Shown: positions 1-9,701 of the stretch, one piece after another | How the letters are laid out: each line of letters opens with the position of its first letter | Numbering within the stretch: the first letter of the stretch is position 1 | Source of the DNA: Litorivivens lipolytica | GTDB taxonomy: Bacteria > Pseudomonadota > Gammaproteobacteria > Pseudomonadales > Spongiibacteraceae | Assembly (NCBI RefSeq): GCF_014191715.1 | Contig: NZ_JACHWY010000001.1 | Coordinates: 868,001 to 932,000 of the forward strand | Length of the DNA: 64,000 nucleotides | Direction: 5' to 3' | Made by a program: the position numbers and the translations under genes | Notes under the pieces: generated by a model | The model's input: only the letters and a program-made list of their open reading frames with translations | Database searches by the model: none | What the model was told of the DNA's origin: nothing

Positions 1-1673
1 TGGCACAGCCAGTTTTCATCGTCACGCTCGGTGTAATCTTCACGGGCGTGGGCACCGCGGCTTTCCTTGCGCTCTTCAGCGGCAATCGCCGTGGCTTCGG
101 CCACTTCAAACAGGTTGTGCAGCTCCAACGCCTCGATGCGAGCGGTGTTGAAGGCCATGCTCTTGTCTTCGAGGTGGGCGTTATCGATACGCTCACGCAG
201 CTCGGCCAGTTTCTTGATGCCTTCCTGCATGAATTTCTCGTTGCGGAATACGCCGAAGTGGTTCTGCATGGTGTTTTGCAGTTCCTTGCGCAGGGCTGCC
301 ACACTTTCGCCGCCAGTGGTGTTATCCAGGGCGTGAATGCGAGAAGCGGCTGCATCGATATCGGTCTCTGTAGCGTCGCGCATTTCGATGCCTTCGCGCA
401 GAGCCTTCTCGATGTAGAGGCCAGAGGCGCGGCCAAAGACCACCAGATCGAGCAGCGAGTTGCCGCCCAGACGGTTGGCGCCGTGAACAGACACACAGGC
501 AACCTCACCACAGGCATACAGACCCGGGATAACTTTGTCATTGCCGTTCTCGTCCAGAGTCAGGGCCTGACCGTGGATGTTGGTCGGGATACCACCCATC
601 ATGTAGTGACAGGTCGGTACAACCGGAATCGGCTCTTTGACCGGATCGGCGTGAGCAAAGGTGCGGCTCAGCTCGCAGATACCGGGCAGACGGCTTTCCA
701 GAACTTCTTCACCCAGGTGATCAAGCTTCAGATAAACGTGGTCGCCTTCGGGGCCACAGCCGCGGCCGTCGAGGATTTCAAGAACCATAGAGCGGGCAAC
801 AACATCACGGCCCGCCAGATCTTTGGCGTTGGGCGCGTAGCGCTCCATGAAACGCTCGCCGTCTTTGTTGACCAGATAACCACCCTCACCGCGGCAGCCT
901 TCTGTTACCAGAACGCCCGCGCCGGCAATACCGGTCGGGTGGAACTGCCACATTTCGATGTCCTGCACCGGGAAGCCGGCACGCAGGGCCATACCGATAC
1001 CGTCACCGGTATTGATGTGAGCGTTGGTCGTAGAGGCGTAGATGCGGCCTGCACCACCGGTGGCGAATACCGTGGCTTTCGATTTAACGTAAACCACTTC
1101 GCCGGTTTCAATACAGATAGCGATAACACCGACAACCGCACCGTCCTGGTTCTTGACGATATCGGTGGCGTACCACTCATTAAAGAAGACCGTGTTGTTC
1201 TTAAGGTTACCCTGATACAGGGTGTGCAGCAGCGCGTGACCAGTACGGTCAGCCGCCGCGCAGGTACGGGCAGCCTGACCACCCTCACCGTATTCCTTGG
1301 ACTGACCACCGAACGGACGCTGGTAAATCCGGCCTTCTTCGGTACGGGAGAACGGCAGGCCCATGTGGTCCAGCTCAAATACCGCTTCGGGGCCCACAGA
1401 ACACATATACTCGATCGCGTCCTGGTCACCGATGTAATCAGAACCTTTAACAGTGTCATACATGTGCCACTGCCACTGGTCATTGGGATCAGCACTGGCG
1501 ATGGCGCAGGTGATACCACCCTGAGCAGACACCGTGTGCGAACGGGTCGGGAAAACCTTAGAGATTACCGCAGTCTTGTAACCGGACTGGGCCAGCTGCA
1601 GGGCCGCGCGCATACCGGCGCCGCCGCCACCGACGATAACGCCGTCGAAAGAAATTGTACGAATCTTACTCAT
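1..1673 (-). CDS. sdhA: Succinate dehydrogenase flavoprotein subunit (3' end outside window)
   Basis: Catalytic FAD subunit of complex II, oxidising succinate to fumarate on the cytoplasmic face of the inner membrane. The reverse-strand reading starts [20 protein letters not shown], the Rossmann FAD-binding glycine motif, followed about 30 residues later by a SHTVSAQGG segment containing the histidine that carries covalent FAD in this family. About 557 codons are visible and the frame stays open to the window edge; the family is about 590 residues, so only the C-terminus is missing. It lies 3 bases downstream of sdhD in the usual sdhC-D-A-B order; sdhB is presumably beyond the edge. Confidence 0.96.
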   Translation of the reverse strand, partial: MSKIRTISFDGVIVGGGGAGMRAALQLAQSGYKTAVISKVFPTRSHTVSAQGGITCAIASADPNDQWQWHMYDTVKGSDYIGDQDAIEYMCSVGPEAVFELDHMGLPFSRTEEGRIYQRPFGGQSKEYGEGGQAARTCAAADRTGHALLHTLYQGNLKNNTVFFNEWYATDIVKNQDGAVVGVIAICIETGEVVYVKSKATVFATGGAGRIYASTTNAHINTGDGIGMALRAGFPVQDIEMWQFHPTGIAGAGVLVTEGCRGEGGYLVNKDGERFMERYAPNAKDLAGRDVVARSMVLEILDGRGCGPEGDHVYLKLDHLGEEVLESRLPGICELSRTFAHADPVKEPIPVVPTCHYMMGGIPTNIHGQALTLDENGNDKVIPGLYACGEVACVSVHGANRLGGNSLLDLVVFGRASGLYIEKALREGIEMRDATETDIDAAASRIHALDNTTGGESVAALRKELQNTMQNHFGVFRNEKFMQEGIKKLAELRERIDNAHLEDKSMAFNTARIEALELHNLFEVAEATAIAAEERKESRGAHAREDYTERDDENWLC

Positions 1674-1676
1674 TGA

Positions 1677-2048
1677 TCAGCTCCACAGAATCCGCAAACC
1701 CCAGATGAGGTAGGTAAACAGCACGACCGCGCATACCGCCTGAAAGGCCAGACGAATTACGGTGCCTTTGGTGCCCATCAGGCGCTCGGTGAAGTAGTCT
1801 GTGGAGATGGCCCACATACCGATCCAGCCGTGTGCTACCAGGGACAACAGGGTTGCTGTGGTCAGTACCTGCATACAGATACCGTCGAAAAATGCCTTCC
1901 AGCTTTCGTAGGTCAGTTCGCCGCCGAAACCCAGCTTGCAAACCATCACCAGCGCAAAAGCCAGCATGATAACGCCGCTGACACGCTGCACGAGCCAGTC
2001 GGACAGGCCGCTACGGCCGAAACTTGTCACTGCCTTTACCATACCCAC
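1677..2048 (-). CDS. sdhD: Succinate dehydrogenase membrane anchor subunit D
   Basis: A 123-residue hydrophobic protein with three predicted membrane spans (roughly residues 20-42, 60-82 and 95-118). With SdhC it anchors the catalytic SdhAB dimer, binds haem b and forms the ubiquinone site. The segment LVAHGWIGMWAISTDYF matches the conserved second-helix region of SdhD, where the His and the Asp-Tyr pair lie in the haem and quinone environment. It overlaps sdhC by 13 bases and is followed after 3 bases by sdhA, so the genes are translationally coupled. Confidence 0.93.
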   Translation of the reverse strand: MGMVKAVTSFGRSGLSDWLVQRVSGVIMLAFALVMVCKLGFGGELTYESWKAFFDGICMQVLTTATLLSLVAHGWIGMWAISTDYFTERLMGTKGTVIRLAFQAVCAVVLFTYLIWGLRILWS

Positions 2049-2410
2049 AACCCCGCAATAACGATCAGAACCGCAGAGACGACAAAAACGATCTGGGCGC
2101 CACGGATACCACCCTCCATCGTTTCACCGATACCGGCGTCCATAATCAGGTGCTTGATACCTGCTACAGAGTGATAACTGATACCCGCCAGAGTACCCCA
2201 GACCAAAAGCTTGCCAATAAAGGAGTTCAGACACTCCTGCGCAGCGGCAAAGCCTTCAGGCCCACTCAGACTCTGACCCAACAGAGCAAAGAGAATGGCA
2301 ACGGCGAAGAATATGAAAGCACCACTCGCACGGTGCAGGATGGAAGCTATAGCGGTGATTGGCAGCGCTATCGTCCCAATATCGAGGTTTACGGGTCGTT
2401 TATCGGTCAC
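2036..2410 (-). CDS. sdhC: Succinate dehydrogenase cytochrome b556 subunit
   Basis: A 124-residue three-helix membrane subunit of complex II. The N-terminal motif SILHRASGAFIFF corresponds to the SdhC signature (S-x-x-H-R-x-S-G) lining the quinone site, and YHSVAGIKHLIMD contains the histidine that ligates haem b. First gene of the leftward sdhCDA(B) operon. A good sigma-70 promoter lies about 165 bases upstream, leaving a long leader that contains a perfect 16-bp palindrome. Confidence 0.95.
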   Translation of the reverse strand: MTDKRPVNLDIGTIALPITAIASILHRASGAFIFFAVAILFALLGQSLSGPEGFAAAQECLNSFIGKLLVWGTLAGISYHSVAGIKHLIMDAGIGETMEGGIRGAQIVFVVSAVLIVIAGLWVW

Positions 2411-2531
2411 GGTAATTCACACTTTTTCTGGCCCGGCTTGCGCGGGCGATTAAAAGGATGTGGAGCATGTCTCCGACCAATGCGTACGGCGAAAAGGCCT
2501 GACTGGAGCACGGCACTGCCGGAAAGGCGAA

Positions 2532-2547
2532 ACACTATATATAGTGT
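2532..2547. promoter_or_regulatory. Perfect 16-bp palindrome in the sdhC leader
   Basis: The sequence ACACTATATATAGTGT is a perfect inverted repeat. It lies about 25-40 bases downstream of the predicted sdhC transcription start, a position suited to a repressor operator or roadblock. No regulator can be assigned from sequence alone. Confidence 0.45.
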
Positions 2548-2576
2548 GAATACCGTGCATATCGGAAACGCCGCGC

Positions 2577-2605
2577 ATTATAGGGCCATCACCGGGCAAT
2601 TACAA
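2577..2605 (-). promoter_or_regulatory. Predicted sigma-70 promoter of sdhCDAB
   Basis: Reading the reverse strand, TTGTAA (2605-2600) and a consensus TATAAT (2582-2577) are separated by 17 bases. This is the best promoter in the 482-base sdhC/gltA gap and predicts a start near 2570. No gene was seen in this gap. Between about 2610 and 2800 nothing else was recognised. Confidence 0.6.
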
Positions 2606-2809
2606 ACCAACTTACCCGCTTTACGGCAGTGCAAAAAAATGTGTTTTCAAGTGCTTAGCGCCCGGCACGCACCAGAAAAAGGCATTTCAATGCATACATT
2701 CCGCCCTGTGTGCGCCATTTGAATGCAGCAGATAAAAAGACACCCAGAAACGCTTAATTTTTAAACAGTTTCACCCCGCTCCAACGCTAAAACGCCGAAG
2801 TATGCAACG

Positions 2810-2837
2810 TTGACAAAACGATTCGAGGCTCTATATT
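2810..2837 (+). promoter_or_regulatory. Predicted sigma-70 promoter of gltA
   Basis: A consensus TTGACA (2810-2815) and TATATT (2832-2837) with a 16-base spacer lie 56 bases before the gltA start codon. An AGGAG ribosome binding site follows at about 2879-2883. Confidence 0.6.
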
Positions 2838-2892
2838 TGTCGCTCCGGTTAAAGGACGTTCAAAAGACATTACCCTACAGGAGCTCGTCGTA

Positions 2893-4173
<1,281 letters not shown>

Positions 4174-4192
4174 GCCACAGCGTTAGACAAAG

Positions 4193-4220
4193 AAAAGGCC
4201 GCATTTTGCGGCCTTTTTTG
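4193..4220 (+). terminator. Rho-independent terminator of gltA
   Basis: A stem AAAGGCCGCA / TGCGGCCTTT around a 3-4 base loop is followed by a T run, starting about 20 bases after the gltA stop. It separates gltA from the convergent gene that follows. Confidence 0.85.
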
Positions 4221-4240
4221 TATCTACGGTACTCGACAAC

Positions 4241-4678
4241 TCAGTCGTAAGCCGCACTCATATCCGGCACAAACATTTCCATACCGTCAGGGCATGACAC
4301 GCAGCTTTCATCCCAGAATGCTCGCGCCGTTTTTATTTTACCTTCATCGTTTAATACAAAATGATCGGTAACCAGGAGGTTCAGCCCCTTGTTCTCAGCG
4401 GGCACCCTCACCTGCATCACAAAGCGCAAAATACCCTCGTTGCCGCAGGCAATAATCTGCTCAGGCACCGGCGTCAATGTCCGGGCCGAGTCCTGAGGAT
4501 AGGCAAAATCCCAGAACTGGGAAATTCCGTCGTGGCCGAGAAATGCAGGCGCCCCCACCGGATCTTCCCAACTGCAATCATCGGCAAAAATGGACAGCAA
4601 CAGGGCCTTGTCGCCAGTTTTCCAAGCTTGGACATAGTGATTGATGACAGCGCGTACCTGTTCGGGTGATGCAGGCAT
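4241..4678 (-). CDS. SnoaL-like / NTF2-fold protein
   Basis: A 145-residue protein of the nuclear-transport-factor-2 fold, a superfamily that includes ketosteroid isomerase, SnoaL cyclases and limonene epoxide hydrolase. The N-terminal helix pair (VRAVINHYVQAWKTGD) and the strand pattern FADDCSWEDPVG are typical. The ATG at 4678 is chosen over the TTG two codons upstream because GAGGA lies about 8 bases before it. It is last in the leftward gene run, 89 bases after fbiC, so it may be co-transcribed with the F420 operon. Its substrate cannot be told from sequence; a link with F420 chemistry is only contextual. Confidence 0.75.
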   Translation of the reverse strand: MPASPEQVRAVINHYVQAWKTGDKALLLSIFADDCSWEDPVGAPAFLGHDGISQFWDFAYPQDSARTLTPVPEQIIACGNEGILRFVMQVRVPAENKGLNLLVTDHFVLNDEGKIKTARAFWDESCVSCPDGMEMFVPDMSAAYD

Positions 4679-4767
4679 GACCAAATCCTCTTTGTGTTGT
4701 TATATCGAAGGAAAGTCTAAGCCGCCCCGCCACCTCGGCGCCTGACCCAAAGAGGTGATTTCTGGGC

Positions 4768-7251
4768 TCAGGCCGAGGCAATCAGATCGTCAGTGTTTTT
4801 CACCAGCGGTTTGCGTCCGCCCTTGCGCTCATACTTCTGAGCCGGGGTGTTGACCACCTCAAGCAGCGCACCGGCGGCGCGAGCAGCCTGTTCACGTTCC
4901 TCAGGGACCCGCTCATACAGCGTTGTACGCTGCACGGGCTCTCGATCCATAGCGCGAATCAGCGTATCCATCTGCTGGGGCGAGGTTTCCTGCCCGTGGG
5001 TTGCACCTGCCGCGCGGGTAATGGTCTCGTTCATCAGCGTGCCGCCGACGTCATTGACGCCAGCATTCAGGCAAGCTTCAACGCCGTTGTGGCCCAGTTT
5101 CACCCAGGACGCCTGAATATTGTCTATCAAACCATTGAATACCAGCCGCGCGACCGAATGCATCAACACAGATTCGCGAAAAGTGGGGCCTTTGCGTGCC
5201 CTGCCCTTCAGGTAAACCGGCGCCTCAGACGCCACAAACGGCAACGGCACAAACTCGGTAAAACCGCCCGTGCGGGCTTGTAACGAACGCACCCGCAGAA
5301 GGTGCCGCGCCCAGTGCTCCAGTCGGTCCACGTGCCCGAACATTATGGTCGCGGTCGTGCGCAAGCCGACCCCGTGCGCTGTTTCCATGACATTGAGCCA
5401 TTGCTCGGTATTGATCTTGTCGGGGCAGATGATATCCCGAACTTCATCGTCCAGAATTTCAGCGGCCGTGCCAGGCAAGGTGTTAAGGCCGGCAGCCTTG
5501 AGCTTTCGCAAATACGGCTCAATGGCCATATCCAAGGTCGCGGCGCCCTGCCAAACTTCTAACGGCGAAAATGCGTGAATATGCATATCCGACGCCGCCT
5601 CGCGAACCGTAGCGAGAATATCGAGATAGGTTTGACCTGTGTAATCCGGGTGAATACCGCCCTGCATACAGACTTCCGTCGCGCCACGCGACCAGGCTTC
5701 ACTGCAGCGCCGGGCAATTTCGTCCGGGCTTAGGTCATAGGGTCGCCCACGCAGATTTTCGCTGAGCTTGCCTTTGGAAAAAGCACAGAACTGACATTTG
5801 AAATAACAGATATTGGTGTAATTGATATTGCGATTAACTACATAGCTAACGCTGTCGCCACAGCGCTTTTTACGTAGTTCATCGGCGGCACGGGTAACTG
5901 CAGCAAAGTCTGGTCCACGACTCTGAAACAGGCGAACAACCTCAGCCTCGCTCAAGGCTTCGCCGGCGGCTGACCGCTTTAGTATGCCGCGAATATCGGC
6001 AGAAACGGCCGCTTCGCTAACCGCAGTATTCAGCCACTGAAGATCCTGTTGCGGCAATTCTGCATGTTGCCCGGTCAGCCAAGTGTCAGTACGAGGAAAG
6101 CCTTCCGAATCAATTTTATTCAGCACACGCTCGTGCAGACTTTCATCGAGCCAGCGCACAGGATCAATGGCGTAGCCGGGATAAATGGTCAGCCGTTCCT
6201 GCAGGAATTTACCGGCGACCGCTGTCTCTCGGGCGAGCTCTTCCAGATGGGGCCAAGGCGCCTCGGGATTCACAAAATCCGGGGTCAGCGGCGATACCCC
6301 ACCCCAATCATTAATGCCCGCTGCAACGATTTTTTCCAGCACGCCCGGACTGAGATTGGGCGGCGCCTGAATACTCATCTCCGCGCCAAAGATCAATCGG
6401 CAGACTGCGATGGTCCACAGCAATTCGTGCAGATCGGGCTCGGGAGCTGACGCCATTTTGGTGTCCGGCTTGGCGCGAAAGTTCTGCACGATAATTTCTT
6501 GCAGATGACCAAATTCCTCATGCACGTCTCTCAGCGCCAGCAGGGATTCAACCCGCTCTCGACGGGTTTCGCCAATACCAATCAGCACACCCGAGGTGAA
6601 AGGCACCTGTGCTTCTCCGGCCAGGCGCAGGGTTTGCAGACGAACCGCCGGATCTTTGTCGGGTGAACCGTAGTGCGGCATTCCCTTTTCTGTCAGCCGC
6701 TCAGATGCGGATTCCAGCATAATACCCATTGATGCCGATACCGGGCGCAACATGGCGATTTCATCGGCGGTCATGCAGCCCGCATTGACATGCGGCAGCA
6801 GGCTGGTTTCTTCGAGAATACGTTTTGATACGTGCGCCACGTATTCCAGCGTGGTCGCAAAGCCCATTTCCGCAAGGGCTTCACGCGCGGCCTTGTAACG
6901 TAATTCCGGTTTCTCACCGAGGGTCAGCAGCGCTTCCTTGCAGCCCATTTTTTCGGCTTCACGCACGGAATCGAGCACCTGCTCGACGCTCATATAAGGC
7001 GATTCAATACGCTTTGGCGTTTTGGCAAAGGTGCAGTAATGGCAGACATCGCGGCAAAGGTGGGTTAACGGAATAAAGACCTTGCGCGAGTAAGTCACCA
7101 CATTGCGAAAACCGCTGTCGCGCAGCTCACCCGCTACGGCAAGCAGGTCGTCGTCATGCTTCTCATCCAGTTCAGCCAGCGCCAGTACTTCTTCCGCGCT
7201 GAGCTGCTGATGGCTGCCCGCCTTGGCGGCAATAGTGTGCCAGTCACTCAT
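4768..7251 (-). CDS. fbiC: F0 synthase (CofG-CofH fusion)
   Basis: Makes 7,8-didemethyl-8-hydroxy-5-deazariboflavin (F0), the redox chromophore of coenzyme F420, from tyrosine and 5-amino-6-ribitylaminouracil. At 827 residues it has both radical-SAM halves in one chain, as in actinobacterial FbiC. The CofG-like N-terminal half has the CxxxCxxC cluster motif at Cys66, Cys70 and Cys73 (CRDVCHYC). The CofH-like C-terminal half has a second at Cys482, Cys486 and Cys489 (CYFKCQFC). Archaea and cyanobacteria usually encode the halves separately. Its start overlaps the cofC stop by 4 bases (ATGA), showing tight coupling. Confidence 0.96.
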   Translation of the reverse strand: MSDWHTIAAKAGSHQQLSAEEVLALAELDEKHDDDLLAVAGELRDSGFRNVVTYSRKVFIPLTHLCRDVCHYCTFAKTPKRIESPYMSVEQVLDSVREAEKMGCKEALLTLGEKPELRYKAAREALAEMGFATTLEYVAHVSKRILEETSLLPHVNAGCMTADEIAMLRPVSASMGIMLESASERLTEKGMPHYGSPDKDPAVRLQTLRLAGEAQVPFTSGVLIGIGETRRERVESLLALRDVHEEFGHLQEIIVQNFRAKPDTKMASAPEPDLHELLWTIAVCRLIFGAEMSIQAPPNLSPGVLEKIVAAGINDWGGVSPLTPDFVNPEAPWPHLEELARETAVAGKFLQERLTIYPGYAIDPVRWLDESLHERVLNKIDSEGFPRTDTWLTGQHAELPQQDLQWLNTAVSEAAVSADIRGILKRSAAGEALSEAEVVRLFQSRGPDFAAVTRAADELRKKRCGDSVSYVVNRNINYTNICYFKCQFCAFSKGKLSENLRGRPYDLSPDEIARRCSEAWSRGATEVCMQGGIHPDYTGQTYLDILATVREAASDMHIHAFSPLEVWQGAATLDMAIEPYLRKLKAAGLNTLPGTAAEILDDEVRDIICPDKINTEQWLNVMETAHGVGLRTTATIMFGHVDRLEHWARHLLRVRSLQARTGGFTEFVPLPFVASEAPVYLKGRARKGPTFRESVLMHSVARLVFNGLIDNIQASWVKLGHNGVEACLNAGVNDVGGTLMNETITRAAGATHGQETSPQQMDTLIRAMDREPVQRTTLYERVPEEREQAARAAGALLEVVNTPAQKYERKGGRKPLVKNTDDLIASA

Positions 7252-7973
7252 GAATCCGAGACCACATCCATTTTGATAAATGCACTGTTTGCTTCTTTTG
7301 ATGTCAGCGCTCTGATGCGCTGATCAAGACCGTTTTCTCGCAGGTAATGTAGGGTTTTCGGTGCACGACTGCCCCAATCACAACTGACCAGCTCCGCCAG
7401 ATCATCACCGTCATCGATATCGCGACTCAAACCCTGCCGCTCCAACGTCATCAGCGACAGCCCCTTTTGCTGAGCCTGCGCGCGATGGTGATGGCAGGAC
7501 TCGGAACCATAAGCAAAAGTCAGACTGCCCGGCGGGCTGGTAATGAGCACATTGGAACCGTCGCAGTGGCGATCGGTGACCAGCGTTACCCGCGCGCCAT
7601 GACCTCGCGCATGCTCTGCGAGAACTTCCTGCCACTCTTCAACACTGGCCAGGGGCAGATCACCATGGGCGACCATGCAATGGTCAACTTGTCCGGCTAC
7701 AGAGCGCACCGCCGCATTGATCACAGAGTTCAGCCCCGGTGGTGCCAGCGCCCTCTCGCTCCAGCATTCAATGTTGTAGTGCTCCGCCAACAGGTTGGCC
7801 GCGGGATCGTCAGACAGCAGAATAATCCGCTCCAAGCCCTCTACCTGTGTCAGCACATCCAGCACATCTTCCACCATCGCCTGAAACAGGCAACGCCGCT
7901 CAGAAGGACTGAGAAAGCCAGACAGGCGCTGTTTGGCCTGCACGAAATCTTTTAAAGGAATAAATACCCACAT
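7248..7973 (-). CDS. cofC: Phospholactate/phosphoenolpyruvate guanylyltransferase
   Basis: Activates a three-carbon phosphoacid (2-phospholactate in archaea, phosphoenolpyruvate in mycobacteria, 3-phosphoglycerate in one described proteobacterium) with GTP for transfer to F0. The 241-residue protein opens with VFIPLKDFVQAKQRLSGFLS, the nucleotide-binding loop of the CofC/FbiD family, and contains SDDP and AHGDLPL segments typical of this MobA-like nucleotidyltransferase fold. The substrate cannot be decided by eye. It sits between cofD and fbiC; no strong ribosome binding site was seen, so it probably depends on coupling to cofD. Confidence 0.9.
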   Translation of the reverse strand: MWVFIPLKDFVQAKQRLSGFLSPSERRCLFQAMVEDVLDVLTQVEGLERIILLSDDPAANLLAEHYNIECWSERALAPPGLNSVINAAVRSVAGQVDHCMVAHGDLPLASVEEWQEVLAEHARGHGARVTLVTDRHCDGSNVLITSPPGSLTFAYGSESCHHHRAQAQQKGLSLMTLERQGLSRDIDDGDDLAELVSCDWGSRAPKTLHYLRENGLDQRIRALTSKEANSAFIKMDVVSDS

Positions 7974-7984
7974 GGTGAATCACA

Positions 7985-8932
7985 CTAATCAAGCTGTCGG
8001 GCAAAGTCGATAGCCGCTTGGGCCAGATCCACCTTGCTTTCCAGGTCACTCATCAGGGTTGGCAATACCCGGGTTTTGGTTTCAATGGTGTCCACCAGCT
8101 CCCGGTCAACCACATCAATCATCAGCCCATCCAGCAGTTCACCATACCACTGAGCCACGGCGGTCGCGGTCGCAGGCATATTCAGCTCTTTCATCATTTT
8201 CGCCGCCGGGCCTTTTACCGCCAGCCCACCCACTATGGGCGAAACCGCGACCACCGGCGCAGTGGCCGCCTGAATCGCCGCGCGAACCCCCCGTAGCTGG
8301 AGAATGGGATCGACCGACACAAAAGGATTGGAGGGGCACACAATAATCGCTTCGAGGTCGGGGGCGGCGAGCCAATCCATTAATTCTGGCAGGGGCTGGG
8401 CCAATTCGATGCCGTCGAAGCGAAAGGCCGACACCGCAGGTGCACACTGCTCTCGAACAAAGTATTCCTGAAAGGCCAGCTCGCCCTGCTCGGTGGTGAT
8501 CATGGTACTGACCCGATCATTGGTCATCGGCACGAGACGATGCTGAATGCCAAGCGCGGCGCAAAGCTCCCGGGTAACTTGGGATAAAGACGCACCTTCG
8601 CGCAAGCGCACGCTGCGCTGCAAATGCGTTGCAATATCCCGATCACCCAGCTTGAACCAATCTGCCCCGCCCAATTGCTGCAGCGCATCCATCGCCTGCC
8701 AGCTCTCACCGGCCAGACCCCACCCCCGCTGCGGGTCATTTAAATCCGCGAGGGCATACATAACGGAATCTAAATCCGGTGAAATCGATAACCCAAGATG
8801 GTTAAAGTCATCACCGGTATTGGCAACAATCAATAACTGGTCAGGCGCTAGACATTCGATCAAGCCGCGCGCCAGCTTGGCGCCGCCTACGCCCCCGGTC
8901 AGAGCCACCACCTTCCCCGTCAAAGCGCTCAT
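7985..8932 (-). CDS. cofD: F420-0 synthase (2-phospho-L-lactate transferase)
   Basis: Transfers the activated phospho-three-carbon unit made by CofC onto F0, giving F420-0 or its dehydro form. The 315-residue protein has the family N-terminal motif ALTGGVGGAKLARGL followed by VANTGDDF, which binds the phosphate and F0, and SPDLDSVMYALADL. The C-terminal VSPIVGGLAVKGPAAKMMKEL is also diagnostic. Start lies one base before the cofE stop, so translation is coupled. Confidence 0.95.
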   Translation of the reverse strand: MSALTGKVVALTGGVGGAKLARGLIECLAPDQLLIVANTGDDFNHLGLSISPDLDSVMYALADLNDPQRGWGLAGESWQAMDALQQLGGADWFKLGDRDIATHLQRSVRLREGASLSQVTRELCAALGIQHRLVPMTNDRVSTMITTEQGELAFQEYFVREQCAPAVSAFRFDGIELAQPLPELMDWLAAPDLEAIIVCPSNPFVSVDPILQLRGVRAAIQAATAPVVAVSPIVGGLAVKGPAAKMMKELNMPATATAVAQWYGELLDGLMIDVVDRELVDTIETKTRVLPTLMSDLESKVDLAQAAIDFARQLD

Positions 8933-8933
8933 C

Positions 8934-9701
8934 TCAGCGGAACATGTCCTGCGCTTTGGGACGAATCAGGGTTTCGCACCCCTGCTCGGAAGCGCGCAGT
9001 TGCGCCCCTCGAATCAGCACGACCGGAGCACCTTCGTCGGCCTGCCCCATCAGAAAGGAAGCCGCTGCCGCCAATTCATCCGCGACACCGATCTGGGTGA
9101 TTTCCAGCGGGCGCCCGAACAGATCCTTGTCGCCAATACGACTGACCAGGGCCTCAAAACCGGCACTGCCCAGAGCAAAGCCACAGGTACCATTGCGCCA
9201 GGCACGACCAGCGCTGTCGTTGATAAGGATATTCAATGTTACGCCGAGCCTTTCGCGCAGCGCGTCTCGCAGTGTACGTGCCGAGGCATTGGAATCTTCT
9301 GGCAGGAGCAAGACCCGCGGATTATCAGGGTCGGAGTGAATATTCGAGGCATCGATGCCGGCATTGGCATGTACATAGCCTTCCCGGTGCTCAACGATAA
9401 TCGCACCCGGTCGATGCCGCACCACCTCTTTGGATTCGCGCAGGATCAACTCAACCTGACGCGGATCCTTGTCCGTTTTTTCAGCGAGCGCGATCGCTTC
9501 TTCAGAAGGCTCCACCTCATTGAACCAGACGTAGCGATTCTCCGCTTTGGAGACAATCTTCTGGGCCAGCGCCAACACATCGCCATCTTGCAAAACGATA
9601 TCGGCGCGCTCACAGCATTCAACAATTAAAGCAGCCAAATCGTCGCCGGGCTCCACTAAGGGAAAGCCCGGCAACACGGTCAGGTTCAGCGAACTGCTCA
9701 C
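8934..9701 (-). CDS. cofE: Coenzyme F420-0:L-glutamate ligase (no FbiB C-terminal domain)
   Basis: GTP-dependent ligase adding the glutamate tail to F420-0. The 255-residue length equals archaeal CofE and the N-terminal half of FbiB. Family signatures include GDVLALAQKIVSKAE, the ANAGIDASN motif and INDSAGRAWRNGTCGFALG. The roughly 200-residue nitroreductase-like domain that reduces dehydro-F420-0 in actinobacterial FbiB is absent. The GTG start overlaps the npdG stop by 4 bases (GTGA). Confidence 0.95.
   Translation of the reverse strand: MSSSLNLTVLPGFPLVEPGDDLAALIVECCERADIVLQDGDVLALAQKIVSKAENRYVWFNEVEPSEEAIALAEKTDKDPRQVELILRESKEVVRHRPGAIIVEHREGYVHANAGIDASNIHSDPDNPRVLLLPEDSNASARTLRDALRERLGVTLNILINDSAGRAWRNGTCGFALGSAGFEALVSRIGDKDLFGRPLEITQIGVADELAAAASFLMGQADEGAPVVLIRGAQLRASEQGCETLIRPKAQDMFR

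Noticed and set aside
48-1676. A 542-codon open frame on the plus strand opposite sdhA.
   Set aside because: It is the antisense shadow of sdhA; the reverse strand encodes a clear flavoprotein with FAD motifs.
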